A DNA stretch of 64,000 bases from BQOK01 sp048388525 (GTDB lineage: Bacteria > Bacillota > Clostridia > Oscillospirales > Ruminococcaceae). A model generated the notes under the pieces. That model was not told the origin of the DNA. It searched no databases and saw only the letters and a list, made by a program, of their open reading frames with translations. The translations under genes and the position numbers were made by a program. The first letter of the stretch is position 1; every line of letters begins with the position of its first letter. This document shows positions 18,474 through 26,406 of the stretch, piece by piece. Location: positions 1 through 64,000 of the forward strand of contig NZ_DBGCTQ010000049.1 in assembly GCF_048388525.1 (NCBI RefSeq), in the 5' to 3' direction.

Positions 18474-19397
18474 ATGCAGGTAAACAAAAAAGATTGGCGG
18501 CGGCCCGCCGCAAGCGGCCAGGGCGAGATCTTCTCCCGGCTTTGGGCGCCCGAAGCGCCCAAAGCCGTGCTCATGATCGCCCACGGAATGGCCGAGCACA
18601 GCGCCCGATACGATGAGTTCGCCACCTGGCTGGCCGGGCAGGGCTGGGCAGTGTGCATGAACGACCATGCGGGCCATGGCCGCTCGGCCATCGTAAAAGG
18701 CCATTTTGCAGACGAAAACGGCTGGGAATATGTGCTGGGGGATCTGCACGCCCTGCTGGGCGAGGTGAGCGCCATGTATCCGGGCCTGCCCCTGTTTTTG
18801 ATGGGGCACAGCATGGGCTCGTTTTTGGCCCGCTCTTATGTGGCGCGCTGGGGCGAAAGCCTTACAGCGGCCATTTTCTGCGGCACCATGGGCGAAAACC
18901 CTGCTCTGGGCTTTGCCCGGCTGCTGGCAAATCTGCAGATCAAGTTCAGGGGCCCCAAAAGCCCGGGCAGGCTGATCGACAAGCTCTCCACCGGCAGCTA
19001 CTATAAAAAGATCAAAAACCCGGTGAACAAATCCGCCTGGCTCTCCACCGACGAAGCCAACTGTGTGGCCTACGAGGCCGACCCGGACTGCGGCTTTGTT
19101 TTTACCGCCGCCGGTTACCGGGATTTGTTTGCCGGCCTTACCGAAGTAAACGGCCCCGCCTGGCCCGGCCGTGTGCCCAAGGACCTGCCCATCTTTGTGG
19201 TGGCGGGCGATGAAGACCCGGTGGGGAATTACGGCAAGGGCCCCACCCAGGTTGCGGAAAAGCTGCGCGCCGCCGGTGTGCGGGACGTGACCTTGAAGCT
19301 GTATCCGGGCAAACGCCATGAGCTGCTGAACGAAACCAACAAGGCCGAGGTCTATGCCGATCTGCTGGACTGGCTGGATGCAAAGCTGCCTGGCTGA
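18474..19397 (+). CDS. Alpha/beta hydrolase (monoacylglycerol lipase/lysophospholipase type)
   Basis: 307 residues. The triad is visible: nucleophile in GHSMGS, Asp in VAGDEDPVG and His in GKRHELLNE. The opening IAHGMAEHSARYDEFATWLA and the DHAGHGRS block are those of the Hydrolase_4 (serine aminopeptidase S33) group, which cleaves monoacylglycerols or lysophospholipids. No signal peptide, so cytosolic. It follows the hybrid kinase by 38 bp and may share its transcript. The substrate is unproven. Confidence 0.85.
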   Translation: MQVNKKDWRRPAASGQGEIFSRLWAPEAPKAVLMIAHGMAEHSARYDEFATWLAGQGWAVCMNDHAGHGRSAIVKGHFADENGWEYVLGDLHALLGEVSAMYPGLPLFLMGHSMGSFLARSYVARWGESLTAAIFCGTMGENPALGFARLLANLQIKFRGPKSPGRLIDKLSTGSYYKKIKNPVNKSAWLSTDEANCVAYEADPDCGFVFTAAGYRDLFAGLTEVNGPAWPGRVPKDLPIFVVAGDEDPVGNYGKGPTQVAEKLRAAGVRDVTLKLYPGKRHELLNETNKAEVYADLLDWLDAKLPG

Positions 19398-19412
19398 CCT
19401 TTTTATAAACAC

Positions 19413-19458
19413 AAGGGGGCGCCCCGCCGTGAATCTCTGTCGCGGCGGGGCGCCCTTA
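19413..19458. terminator. Convergent terminator, hydrolase and EndoQ-UvrD genes
   Basis: GGGCGCCCCGCCG (from 19417) pairs with CGGCGGGGCGCCC (to 19454) around an 12-nt loop, flanked by AAG and CTT. It lies between two convergent genes. Confidence 0.7.
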
Positions 19459-19473
19459 TTTGTTCCGGGCCCG

Positions 19474-22470
19474 TCAAAAAAAGCTCAGCTGCCTGGGCCG
19501 CGGACCGGCGCCCGGCACCTGCCCCCGCTCCACCTCGCCAAGCTCGGCCGCAAAGCCGCTGGCTGCACCGGGCGCGGTGAGCACCAGCTCCTCCCGGGCG
19601 CGGGTCACGCCCACAAAGAACAGGCGGCGCTCCTCTTCCCGCTCAGCGGCCGAAAGGGGCTTCCCCGGGCGTTCCAGGGGCAGCTGGCCCGCGCTCACCC
19701 CCGCCAGGAACACCAGCGGGAATTCCAGGCCCTTGGCGCCATGCAGGGTCATGAGGCGCACAGCGCCTGCCGCGCCCTGCCTGCCGCTGCGGCGGTGCAC
19801 GTCACCCTCGCCGCCGTTTGCCAGCACATCCAGCAGGGCGGCGGCGGTGGAATAACAGGCCGCGGCGCCCGCCAGTTTTTCCAGTGCCGGGCTGCTGCCG
19901 TTTTCCCGCATCCACTCCTGCACAAGGCGCAGGGGCTTTTCTTTGGAACCCGCGGCAGCTTTTTGTTCCAGCGCGGCCAGGGCGTGGCCCACTGCGGCGT
20001 CCTCCAGCCAGTCCTCCCTGCCCACCACAAGGCAGGGGATATCGTCGTGGCGCAGGCATTGCTCGATCAGCTCCAGCTGGCGATGGGTGCGGGCCAGCAC
20101 CGCCATTTCCGAGAACGCATAGCAGCTCTCGCTCTCCCCCGGGCGGGCGGTGAGCATGTCCATGCCGCCGGTGCGGCGGGCGATCTCTTTGGCAAGGAAC
20201 ACCCCCTCGGCAAAGGGGGTGGGCGCCGTGAGCAGCCGCACCGCCGCACCCCCGGTCCGGGCGGCCTGCAGCACGCGGGGGCCGCCGGGGTTGTGCCCGA
20301 TCAGCGCGCGGGCGCAAGCCAGCACGGGCGGCGCGCTGCGGTAGTTCTTTTGCAGGGTTACGGTGCGCAGGGCGGGGTAAGCCTGCCCCAACCGCTCAAA
20401 GCACCGGCCCGCCGCGCCCCGGAACCCATAGATGGCCTGATCCGGGTCGCCGATGACAAACAGGCTCTGCCCTGCGGCGTGCCAGGTCTCGATCAGGGCA
20501 AGCTGTACCTCGCTGGTATCCTGAAATTCGTCCACCAGCAGATGGCAAAAACGCTGGCTGCGGCCCGGGCCGGCCCGCAGAGCGTCCAGCAGAAGATCGT
20601 CCAGATCGCGCGCGCCCTGCCGCTGCAAAAGCTCCTCGTAGGCAGCCAGCACCTCCGGCCCGGCGCCGCCGGACAATCCGTTTTTCTGGCGGGAAACGCC
20701 TTCCAGAATGCGGCGGTCCGTTCCTTTCAGGCCAAATTGTGCCCGCAGCTGTGCAGCCGCCTGCTTTTGTTCCTGCGCCGCAAGCAGCGGGCGGCCTTTG
20801 CACACCTCCAGGCAAACGCTGTGAAAGGTACCGATGGTCATTCCCCGCAATGAGGCCTTTCCTCCCAGGGCCTCTTCCAACCGCTCACGCAGCTCGGCCG
20901 CTGCCTGGCGGGTAAAGGTGACCGCGGTGATCTGGCCCGGCTTTGTCCCCTGCTCCAGCAGCCACAGAATGCGGGCCGTCAGGGTCTTGGTCTTCCCAGT
21001 GCCTGGCCCCGCCACCACCGCCACCTCGGCCTCGGGCGCGCTGGCAGCCGCGGCCTGCTCCGGGTTCAGGCCGGCAAGCGGACCGCTCTCCTGTGGGCCG
21101 CCCGCCGCCCTGCCCGCGGTCTCATCGGGTTTCCCAGGTGCCAAACGGATTTTATTGGCCGGTCGGCGCGGCCCTGCCTGTTTGATTTCGCGTTTCCTTT
21201 CGGCGGCCAGAAAGGTGGTCTGCCCGTTCAATTCCTCCAGCTCTTCGGGCTCGAACAGGCCAATCACGCCGTACACACCATCGTATCCGGCCCGGCGCAG
21301 CACCTGTCCCGCCCGAAGCCGGCGCACCCCCTCGGCAAACACCGGGCCGGCGGCCCGGTTCAGATCTTCCAGGGGCGCCTGGCGCAGGATATAAAATTCC
21401 GGCCCCAGCTTTGCCAGCAGTTCAAAATACGTTTGCTCCGCTTTTTTGCTGGCCGCCCCCACCCCCAAAACAGCCGCGGCAGTTTCCTGCAGGGGCACCA
21501 GGCTCTCAAACGGCTTTGCTCCTTGCGGGCGGTATCCCGCCGGGCGGTCGGCCAGCGCTTCCACCCTGTGTTCCACGCCAATGGTGATTTTTTTGCCGCA
21601 GGCCGGGCAGCGCCCCCCGCAGGCCAGGGTTTCCTGCGGTGTAAGGCACACGCCGCAGGCCCGGTGCCCATCCAGATGGTATTTCCCTTCTTCCGGGAAG
21701 AATTCAATCGTGCCGCCGAATCCCTCCCCCGTTTCGATTGCTTTTTTCAGGGCGGGCCAGGCAGGCTCACAGTCTAAAAGGTTTGCCTCACGGCCGAGCT
21801 TCGCCGGGCTGTGGGCGTCCGAGTGGGAAACCAAGGTCAGCCCGTCCAGCCCGCTCACCCGCCAGTTCATGGGCGGGTCCGAGGAGAGGCCGGTCTCCAC
21901 CGCGTGGATGTGGCCGGCCAGGTCGCCAAAGCACTCCGCCACCGTATCAAACCCCGAAAACGCTCCGAACATGGCAAAATGGGGGGTCCAGATATGGGCG
22001 GGGATGAACATTGCGTCAGGGCAGCATTCCAGGGTCAGCTCCAGCAGGTCCCGGCTGTCCATGCCCAAAATAGGCCTCCCGTCCGAGTGCAGGTTGCCCA
22101 CCGCTTCCAGCCGCCGGGCCAGCTCGTCGGCCTCGTCCAGGCCCGGCAGCAGGATCAGGTTGTGCACCTTGCGCACCCTGTCGCCTTTTTTATAGATGCA
22201 GCTGATTTCACCCGTCACCACAAAGCGCGGCTGCCCCGCGCCCAAGGTCGCATCCGGCAGCGCATATTCCGGCCGCAGGGTATAAAAACCGGGTTCGGCC
22301 GGGGCCAGCTGCCGGCGCAGTTCCTCCCGCCATGCCGGGTGGGTAAAATCCCCTGTGCCCACCAGCCCAATGCCTTTGCGGCGTGCCCACAGGTCCAGAT
22401 GGGGCGCATCGCCTTCCTTGCTGGTGGCGCGGGAAAAGCGGGAATGGATGTGCAGATCGGCAATATACAT
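19474..22470 (-). CDS. Endonuclease Q-like PHP domain fused to UvrD/Rep helicase
   Basis: 998 residues. Residues 1-420 match the EndoQ family: a PHP metal site (ADLHIHS 4-10, TGDFTHP 39-45, TGEIS 86-90, HSDAHS 216-221) and a four-Cys zinc knuckle (CGVC 272-275, CPAC 288-291). Known EndoQ enzymes nick DNA 5' of deaminated bases and abasic sites. A charged linker (about 425-465) joins a superfamily 1A helicase with Walker A AGPGTGKTKT (487-496), motif II VDEFQDTSE, motif III GDPDQAIYGFRGA, motif IV region QKNYRS and motif VI FVGVTRAREELVL. The fusion puts lesion incision and strand unwinding in one chain. Start MYIADLHIHS is chosen by family alignment; the ribosome site is weak (GGGGCCACCTGT). 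A consensus-like promoter sits at 22534-22562. Confidence 0.9.
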   Translation of the reverse strand: MYIADLHIHSRFSRATSKEGDAPHLDLWARRKGIGLVGTGDFTHPAWREELRRQLAPAEPGFYTLRPEYALPDATLGAGQPRFVVTGEISCIYKKGDRVRKVHNLILLPGLDEADELARRLEAVGNLHSDGRPILGMDSRDLLELTLECCPDAMFIPAHIWTPHFAMFGAFSGFDTVAECFGDLAGHIHAVETGLSSDPPMNWRVSGLDGLTLVSHSDAHSPAKLGREANLLDCEPAWPALKKAIETGEGFGGTIEFFPEEGKYHLDGHRACGVCLTPQETLACGGRCPACGKKITIGVEHRVEALADRPAGYRPQGAKPFESLVPLQETAAAVLGVGAASKKAEQTYFELLAKLGPEFYILRQAPLEDLNRAAGPVFAEGVRRLRAGQVLRRAGYDGVYGVIGLFEPEELEELNGQTTFLAAERKREIKQAGPRRPANKIRLAPGKPDETAGRAAGGPQESGPLAGLNPEQAAAASAPEAEVAVVAGPGTGKTKTLTARILWLLEQGTKPGQITAVTFTRQAAAELRERLEEALGGKASLRGMTIGTFHSVCLEVCKGRPLLAAQEQKQAAAQLRAQFGLKGTDRRILEGVSRQKNGLSGGAGPEVLAAYEELLQRQGARDLDDLLLDALRAGPGRSQRFCHLLVDEFQDTSEVQLALIETWHAAGQSLFVIGDPDQAIYGFRGAAGRCFERLGQAYPALRTVTLQKNYRSAPPVLACARALIGHNPGGPRVLQAARTGGAAVRLLTAPTPFAEGVFLAKEIARRTGGMDMLTARPGESESCYAFSEMAVLARTHRQLELIEQCLRHDDIPCLVVGREDWLEDAAVGHALAALEQKAAAGSKEKPLRLVQEWMRENGSSPALEKLAGAAACYSTAAALLDVLANGGEGDVHRRSGRQGAAGAVRLMTLHGAKGLEFPLVFLAGVSAGQLPLERPGKPLSAAEREEERRLFFVGVTRAREELVLTAPGAASGFAAELGEVERGQVPGAGPRPRQLSFF

Positions 22471-22533
22471 ACAGGTGGCCCCTCCTTTGCGGGCGGCTTT
22501 TTCGCCGCACTCCGTGCCAGAATTTCTCTTTTT

Positions 22534-22562
22534 ATTGTACCGCGGTTTGGCCGCTCTGGCAA
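22534..22562 (-). promoter_or_regulatory. Promoter of the EndoQ-UvrD gene
   Basis: Minus strand TTGCCA (22562-22557), 17-bp spacer, TACAAT (22539-22534). Confidence 0.7.
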
Positions 22563-22563
22563 T

Positions 22564-22591
22564 TGTTTTGCCTTTCCCTGCGTGGTATACT
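22564..22591 (+). promoter_or_regulatory. Promoter of the dgoA-dgoK-recQ unit
   Basis: TTGTTT (22564-22569), 16-bp spacer, TATACT (22586-22591). It abuts the -35 of the divergent EndoQ-UvrD promoter, so the polymerases probably compete. Confidence 0.65.
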
Positions 22592-22654
22592 TTAATCGTA
22601 GAAAAAGGGGCCGCTCCGGCCATATCACTGTTTTACCAGGAGGAATCATCGCCT

Positions 22655-23299
22655 ATGCTGGATCTGTTGCATCAGGTCAAACAGCACCGCATCATCGTTG
22701 CGGCGCGGGGCCTGCGGCCCGCCGATCTTCTGCCCACCGCCCATGCGCTGCGCGCCGGGGGTATCCGCCTGCTGGAAATCACCTTCGATCAGGCAAGCCC
22801 CACCGCCCTTGCCGACACACCTGCCGCCATCCGGCAGGTGCGCGAGGCAATGGGGCCGGAAATGCTCGTGGGCGCGGGCACCGTTCTTACCGCCGGGCAG
22901 GCCCGGGCGGCGGTTCAGGCGGGTGCGCAGTATCTGCTTACTCCCAATCTGGATCTCGGGGTCATCGAAGCCGCTCATGCACTGGGCGTTCCGGTTGTGC
23001 CGGGGGCGTTCACGCCCACCGAGATCGCCGCCGCCTGGAACGCGGGGGCCGCACTGGTAAAGTTGTTCCCGGCGGGCTGCCTTGGCCCGTCTTATATTCA
23101 AGCCATCACCGCGCCCCTGTCTCACGTCCCCTTGCTGGCAATGGGCGGGGTGAACGAAGAAAACCTTCTGGAATATCTCTCCCTGCCCTGTATGGCAGGG
23201 GTGGGCGTCGGTTCAAATATCGCTAAAAAGGCGTTGGTGGAAGCCGGCGATTTTGAAGGGCTCTCCGCTCTGGCGCGCCGCTACACCGGCCAGTTATAA
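22655..23299 (+). CDS. dgoA: 2-dehydro-3-deoxy-6-phosphogalactonate aldolase (KDPG/KHG family)
   Basis: 214 residues, a class I (Schiff-base) aldolase of the Eda/DgoA family that splits the 6-phospho-2-keto-3-deoxy sugar acid into pyruvate and glyceraldehyde 3-phosphate. Glu41 (LLEITF) and the Schiff-base Lys136 in LVKLFPAG are present, with VGAGTV and AMGGVNEENL. The Arg that follows the Glu strand in KDPG-type enzymes (EVTFRT in the second aldolase of this window) is absent here, as in DgoA. The next gene is a 2-keto-3-deoxygalactonokinase, which supports the galactonate assignment. Start from AGGAGG, 12 nt before ATG 22655. Confidence 0.85.
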   Translation: MLDLLHQVKQHRIIVAARGLRPADLLPTAHALRAGGIRLLEITFDQASPTALADTPAAIRQVREAMGPEMLVGAGTVLTAGQARAAVQAGAQYLLTPNLDLGVIEAAHALGVPVVPGAFTPTEIAAAWNAGAALVKLFPAGCLGPSYIQAITAPLSHVPLLAMGGVNEENLLEYLSLPCMAGVGVGSNIAKKALVEAGDFEGLSALARRYTGQL

Positions 23300-23322
23300 T
23301 GCCTTTAAAGGAGAGAAAAACA

Positions 23323-24333
23323 ATGGAACCCTGCACCCTTGCCATCGACACCGGCACCACCAACACCCGGGTGTTCCTGCTCGATCACGCGGGGGCCGTG
23401 TTGGCCGCCGCCAAGGCGGAGACCGGCGTGCGCGATACCGCTGTCACCGGCAGCACCGCGCAGCTGGAAGCCGCGGTCAAACACTGCCTGGAAGAGGCCC
23501 TGGCCGCTGCCGGGGCCCAATGGGACCAGGTGGGCCAGGTACTGGCCAGCGGTATGATCACCTCGAACCTGGGTCTGTGCGAGATCCCTCACTGCACCGC
23601 CCCCGCCGGCGCTGCAGAGCTGGCCGCCCACGCCGTTACCCGCCTTGTATCCGGGGTATGCCCGGTTCCCATCACCTTTTTTCCCGGTGTAAAAAACGCA
23701 GCCGAACCGGTGGATGCCGGGCATTTTGAGCCCATGGACATCATGCGGGGCGAAGAGGTGGAAGCCCTGGCCCTGCTGCACGAGTATCCGGCGGGCAGGC
23801 CCTATCTGCTGGTGCTGCCCGGCAGCCATATGAAATTCGTTTTTGCCGACGCAGCGGGCCGGCTGACCGGCTGCCTTACCACCATCAGCGGCGAGCTGCT
23901 GGCCGCCATTACCACCGGCACCATCCTGGCCGACGCCGTGCAGCGCCAATTTGCCAGCCCGGAGGGCTATGACCGCGAGCTGGCCCTGGCAGGCTGGCGC
24001 ACCGCGAAGCAGACCGGTCTGGGGCGTGCCTGTTTTTCCGGGCGCATTTTGAGCCAGTTCGGCAAACAGCCCCCTCAAGCGGTGGCCAGTTATCTTTTGG
24101 GCGCGGTGCTTCAAAGCGATCTTGCTGCGATCCATGGCTCGGGCGCGCTGCACCTGGAGCCCGGGGCCGAGGTGATCGTGGCGGGCAAGGACCCGTTGCG
24201 CCGTGCCATGGCCGACCTGCTGGCCGCCGAGGGCTCTTTCCCAAAGGTGCACTGCTATGAGCCTGCGCCCGGCGCTGCGCCTCTGGCCGCCCGGGGCGTT
24301 TTGTATCTGGCCTGGGCAGCGGCACGGGGATGA
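23323..24333 (+). CDS. dgoK: 2-dehydro-3-deoxygalactonokinase
   Basis: 336 residues. Phosphorylates 2-keto-3-deoxy-D-galactonate with ATP, just before the aldolase step, in the De Ley-Doudoroff pathway. ASKHA fold with phosphate-1 motif AIDTGTTNTRVF near the N-terminus, GMITSNLGLCEIPH, and the block LVLPGSHMKFV followed by TISGELLAAI, typical of DgoK. Start at ATG 23323 follows GGAGAG; an earlier in-frame ATG (23299) lacks one. The gene lies 23 bp after dgoA and overlaps recQ by four bases (ATGA). Confidence 0.88.
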   Translation: MEPCTLAIDTGTTNTRVFLLDHAGAVLAAAKAETGVRDTAVTGSTAQLEAAVKHCLEEALAAAGAQWDQVGQVLASGMITSNLGLCEIPHCTAPAGAAELAAHAVTRLVSGVCPVPITFFPGVKNAAEPVDAGHFEPMDIMRGEEVEALALLHEYPAGRPYLLVLPGSHMKFVFADAAGRLTGCLTTISGELLAAITTGTILADAVQRQFASPEGYDRELALAGWRTAKQTGLGRACFSGRILSQFGKQPPQAVASYLLGAVLQSDLAAIHGSGALHLEPGAEVIVAGKDPLRRAMADLLAAEGSFPKVHCYEPAPGAAPLAARGVLYLAWAAARG

Positions 24334-25874
24334 GCATGGAAGAAAACCAGAAATATTCTGCCCTGCAATCCGTCTTCGGCTACAGCAGCTTCCGCCCCGG
24401 GCAGGAAGAAGTGGTCGATGCCTTGCTGGCCGGGCGGGACGTTCTTGCCGTGATGCCCACCGGGGCGGGCAAGTCGATCTGCTACCAGCTGCCCGCCCTT
24501 TTGCTGCCCGGCGTAACCGTGGTGGTGAGCCCTCTCATCAGCCTGATGAAGGACCAGGTGCAGGCCCTGGTCCAGATGGGGGTGCGGGCGGCCTATATCA
24601 ATTCCAGCCTTACCGACGGCCAGTGCCGCAAGGCGCTGGAGAACGCTTGTGCCGGTATGTACAAAATCGTGTACGTGGCCCCCGAGCGGCTGCTCACGCC
24701 GGGCTTTGTACGTTTTTCCCACAGCGTGCTCATCTCGCTGGTTTGCGTGGACGAAGCGCATTGCGTATCCCAATGGGGGCAGGACTTCCGGCCCGGCTAT
24801 CTGCAGATCGGCGAATTTTTGGAAGGGCTGCATACCCGGCCGCCGCTGGGCGCTTTTACCGCCACCGCCACCCAGCGGGTGCGGCAGGATATCCTTCGCC
24901 TTTTGGCCCTGCGCTCGCCGCTGGAGCTCACCACCGGCTTTGACCGGCCGAACCTGTTTTTCGAGGTGGAGCGCCTGCCGGAAAAGGATAAATACGCCGC
25001 GCTGGCCGCCTATCTGCGGGCAAGGCCCGGCGCCAGCGGCATTGTGTATTGTTCCACCCGCAAAAAAGTGGACGAGGTGTGCGCGCGGCTTTTGGCCGAC
25101 GGCTTTTCCGCTGCTCGCTACCACGCGGGTCTGGAGCCGGAACCCCGCCGCCAGAGCCAGGACGCCTTTTTGTACGACCGGGTGCAGGTGATGGTAGCCA
25201 CCAACGCCTTTGGCATGGGCATCGACAAATCCAATGTAAATTTTGTAATCCACTACAACATGCCCCTGGATCTGGAAAGCTATTATCAGGAGGCAGGCCG
25301 CGCCGGGCGGGATGGCCAGCCGGCCGACTGCATTCTGCTTTATTCCCCGGGGGATGTGCGCATGGGCAACTTCTTGATCGACAACAGCTCCCCTGCCGAG
25401 GGCGAGGACGAGGATGTAGAAGTTCTGAAGGACCGCCAGCGCGAGCGCCTGAAACAGATGACCTTTTACTGCCACAGCCGGTATTGCCTGCGGGGCGAGG
25501 TGCTGCGCTACTTTGGCCAGGCCCAGCCCTTCGCTTCCTGCGGGGCCTGCTCGGTCTGTGCGCCCGACGCCTGCCGCGCGCCGGTGGCGTGCCTTGCGGC
25601 GCGCCCTGCCCACAGGGCCGCGCCGCCGGACGAGCGGGATCTGGACCAGGCACTGCTCGCCCAGCTCAAAGCGCTGCGAAAAACGCTGGCGGCCCGGGCC
25701 GGGGTGCCGGCTTTCGTGGTGTTCACCGACGCCACCCTGCGTTCCATGTGTGCCCGGCCCATCCGCACCCGGCAGGAGCTTTTGCAGGTGCCCGGCGTGG
25801 GCGTGCGCAAATGCGAGAGCTATGGCGACGAATTTTTGCAGCTGCTGCGCCGGCACGCAGACGGGGAGCAGTGA
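24330..25874 (+). CDS. recQ: RecQ family ATP-dependent DNA helicase
   Basis: 514 residues, shorter than E. coli RecQ. It unwinds DNA 3' to 5' in recombination and fork repair. Walker A MPTGAGKS (42-49), DEAH (141-144), the aromatic-rich loop after DEAH (CVSQWGQDFRPGY), motif V ATNAFGMGIDKSNV and motif VI YYQEAGRAGRDG are clear. The zinc-binding subdomain is present (CHSRYC then CGACSVC) and a compact HRDC-like end (ELLQVPGVGVRKCESYG). The full winged-helix part of RQC seems shortened. Translationally coupled to dgoK, an odd neighbour, which may simply reflect readthrough. Confidence 0.92.
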   Translation: MSMEENQKYSALQSVFGYSSFRPGQEEVVDALLAGRDVLAVMPTGAGKSICYQLPALLLPGVTVVVSPLISLMKDQVQALVQMGVRAAYINSSLTDGQCRKALENACAGMYKIVYVAPERLLTPGFVRFSHSVLISLVCVDEAHCVSQWGQDFRPGYLQIGEFLEGLHTRPPLGAFTATATQRVRQDILRLLALRSPLELTTGFDRPNLFFEVERLPEKDKYAALAAYLRARPGASGIVYCSTRKKVDEVCARLLADGFSAARYHAGLEPEPRRQSQDAFLYDRVQVMVATNAFGMGIDKSNVNFVIHYNMPLDLESYYQEAGRAGRDGQPADCILLYSPGDVRMGNFLIDNSSPAEGEDEDVEVLKDRQRERLKQMTFYCHSRYCLRGEVLRYFGQAQPFASCGACSVCAPDACRAPVACLAARPAHRAAPPDERDLDQALLAQLKALRKTLAARAGVPAFVVFTDATLRSMCARPIRTRQELLQVPGVGVRKCESYGDEFLQLLRRHADGEQ

Positions 25875-25967
25875 CCTTTGCCCTGTTTCGCACGCAGCCC
25901 AGTGTATCCCAAAGCAGCGGCACACCGCCCCCGGTGCGCCGCACAAATACAAAAGGAGCGTATTATT

Positions 25968-26309
25968 ATGCCGTTTATCCAGGTCAAAACCAATCTGCCG
26001 GTGAGCGAGGGCAGCGAAGACACCCTTAAGACCCTGCTGGGGCAGGCCATCGCCTCGCTGCCCGGCAAGACCGAGCAATGGCTCATGGTGGGCTTTGAGC
26101 CCGAATACCGCCTGTGGTTCCAGGGCACAAGCGAGCCCGCCGCCATGGTGGAGGTGTCGGTATATGGCGGGTCCTCCCCCGACCGGTACGACGAACTGAC
26201 CGGCCGCATCTGCGACATTCTGGGCGGGGAGCTGGGGTTGGACCCGGCGCGCATCTATGTAAAGTACACCGAGACCCCGGACTGGGGATGGAACGGCTCA
26301 AATTTTTGA
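25968..26309 (+). CDS. MIF/tautomerase family protein
   Basis: 113 residues, the MIF (macrophage migration inhibitory factor) size rather than the 60-residue 4-oxalocrotonate tautomerase size. The catalytic Pro2 follows the start Met (MPFIQVKT), exposed after Met removal. The C-terminus YVKYTETPDWGWNGSNF matches the MIF pattern in which W and NG(S/T)F close the active site. Bacterial homologues have keto-enol tautomerase activity on phenylpyruvate; the natural role is unclear. Start from AAAGGAG. A degraded second copy lies at 28561-28716. Confidence 0.85.
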   Translation: MPFIQVKTNLPVSEGSEDTLKTLLGQAIASLPGKTEQWLMVGFEPEYRLWFQGTSEPAAMVEVSVYGGSSPDRYDELTGRICDILGGELGLDPARIYVKYTETPDWGWNGSNF

Positions 26310-26406
26310 CCCCTGCGCAGCGCCGCTTTTTTGTAAATGGATGACTTTTTTGCCCCAATGTGATAAAATGGCTGTGATTTTTCGGTCAAAGGTGTGAAAG
26401 AGGGCA

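Noticed and set aside
15430..18513. Minus-strand open frame of about 1000 codons opposite the binding-domain hybrid kinase
   Set aside because: Same reason: the plus strand shows complete sensor-kinase motifs and the antisense frame has no domain.
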